DNA from: Microbacterium laevaniformans
GTDB taxonomy: Bacteria; Actinomycetota; Actinomycetes; Actinomycetales; Microbacteriaceae
DNA: 64,000 nucleotides
Assembly: GCF_016907555.1 (NCBI RefSeq)
Contig: NZ_JAFBCE010000001.1
Location: 2,542,001-2,606,000 of the forward strand
Reading direction: 5' to 3'
Every line of letters begins with the position of its first letter. Positions within the stretch are counted from its first letter, which is position 1. Below, in pieces: positions 63,322 through 64,000 of the stretch. The notes below the pieces were generated by a model. It did not search any database, was not told the DNA's origin, and saw only the letters and a program-made list of their open reading frames with translations. Position numbers and translations under genes: made by a program.

Positions 63322-63918
63322 ATGACCGTCATGCCGATGTTCCCTCTCGGATCGGTGCTCTTTCCCCACACACCCCTGCCGCTGCGCGTCTTCGAGCCGC
63401 GCTACCTGCGCCTGATGGGCGAACTGCTCGACAGCGATGATCCGCAGTTCGGGGTCGTCCTCATCGACCGCGGGCACGAGACCGGCGGCGGCGACCAGCG
63501 CTCCGGCATCGGCGCACTGGCCCGCCTGGTCGATGTCGCCGCCGGCGCCGATGCCCTCCACGTGGTCGCCATCGGCACCGACCGCTTCACCGTCGACCGC
63601 TGGCTCGACGACGACCCGTACCCCCGGGCGGAGGTCTCGCTGCAGGAGCCGCTGGCCTGGAACGACGCGCTGACGCCGCTGCGCACCGAGGCCGAGGCCA
63701 TCGTGCGCCGCGTGCTCGGCCGCTTTCCCGATGCCCCGTGGGGTCCGGACATCGAGCTGTCGGCGGATCCGGTCGCCGCCGCCTGGCAGATCGCCGCGAT
63801 CGCTCCCCTGGTCGAGTACGACCAGCAGCGGCTGCTACGGGCAACGACCATGGGAGGGCTGCTTCAGCAGATCATCGATCTGACGCTCGAGGTCGACGAG
63901 ATCTGGCCGACGACCTAG
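63322..63918 (+). CDS. Stand-alone Lon substrate-binding (LAN) domain protein
   Basis: A 198-residue protein consisting of the Lon N-terminal domain only: MFPLGSVLFPHTPLPLRVFE, PRYLRLMGELLDSDDPQFGV, then a helical half ending in GLLQQIIDLTLEVDEIWPTT. ATPase and protease parts are absent, as is normal for this actinobacterial group; the role may be substrate handling. Its TAG stop lies within the CTAG at the end of the IS5-type element, so the last codons may have been altered by insertion. Confidence 0.9.
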   Translation: MTVMPMFPLGSVLFPHTPLPLRVFEPRYLRLMGELLDSDDPQFGVVLIDRGHETGGGDQRSGIGALARLVDVAAGADALHVVAIGTDRFTVDRWLDDDPYPRAEVSLQEPLAWNDALTPLRTEAEAIVRRVLGRFPDAPWGPDIELSADPVAAAWQIAAIAPLVEYDQQRLLRATTMGGLLQQIIDLTLEVDEIWPTT

Positions 63919-64000
63919 GGCGTGTCTGACAAAGTCTTGGTCCAGGCGAGGACGGCGTTGAGGACGACGGCAGCGCGGTAGACGACGGCGTGTTTGTCGT
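63915..64000 (-). mobile_element. IS5-family insertion sequence, right end with transposase C-terminus
   Basis: The last 86 bp read on the minus strand as DKHAVVYRAAVVLNAVLAW followed by TKTLSDTP and TAG, a common end of IS5-family (ISL2/IS1031-type) transposases. The sequence GGCGTGTCTGACAAAGT at 63919-63935 would be the terminal inverted repeat. The transposase stop (63915-63917) overlaps the Lon-domain gene stop (63916-63918) in CTAG, a usual IS5 target. The rest of the element is beyond the window. Confidence 0.75.

Overview
This window is high-GC chromosomal DNA from an actinobacterium, most likely family Microbacteriaceae and probably Microbacterium or a close relative. The assignment rests on gene content and protein style: an HspR/HAIR-controlled dnaK-grpE-dnaJ-hspR operon, a ClpB without its N-domain, an NrtR-like NUDIX regulator, many GTG starts and strong G/C in third codon positions. 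No rRNA, tRNA, CRISPR array or prophage was seen. The only mobile DNA is the end of an IS5-family element at the right edge (63915-64000) plus several families of short palindromic repeats.

Layout. 1-3500: the tail of a methyltransferase-like gene, then a divergent module of an NrtR-like NUDIX regulator facing a soluble SPFH protein and a NAD-kinase-like protein, with two palindromic boxes between them. 3500-7400: MFS sugar porter, a broken DUF4239 gene, a DUF4870 membrane protein and a flotillin. 7440-10850: MenC-like enolase-superfamily enzyme, the ohrR-ohr peroxide operon with its operator, and a hypothetical/GNAT pair. 10900-18700: an MFS remnant, a MetE-like protein and PurU (one-carbon metabolism), a beta-lactamase-fold protein lacking its catalytic serine, an M13 peptidase, a MATE exporter and a TrmH-type methyltransferase. 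18900-22900: mntH with its DtxR/MntR-type regulator, an SDR and a HAD phosphatase.

22900-27500 is a catabolic cluster: LacI regulator, MFS importer, alpha/beta hydrolase and SGNH hydrolase. Then come two tiny membrane proteins, pyrE, pntA-pntB, xthA, a VOC protein, a NarL-type two-component system, a GT87-like membrane glycosyltransferase, a NatAB-like ABC exporter, a cation/proton antiporter, an RraA-like protein, a nitroreductase and clpB. 44174-47603 is a five-gene cassette with an EspC/WXG100-like small protein and a large LXG-like protein, resembling type VII secretion cargo. 47613-55232 has a GlxA-type regulator, two GT4 glycosyltransferases and a GH92 mannosidase. 55236-59176 is the heat-shock operon, followed by a UMF1-type MFS protein, a DEAD-box helicase, a DUF427 protein and a Lon-substrate-binding-domain protein.

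Regulation can be read directly at several points: NrtR-type boxes (1508-1560), an OhrR operator (9669-9683), an MntR-type palindrome over the mntH start (18936-18957), a LacI-type operator (24017-24032), HAIR boxes before clpB (44063-44083) and dnaK (59218-59238, 59287-59307), and a direct repeat before the nitroreductase. Gaps between convergent genes repeatedly hold long palindromes of different families. Best candidates for something undescribed are the NrtR/SPFH/NAD-kinase-like module and the EspC/LXG-like cassette, whose last two proteins share a C-terminal pattern with a protein next to the mannosidase. A genome-scale signal, a strong excess of GGATGCC/GGCATCC with unusual codon choice, also deserves a computed test.
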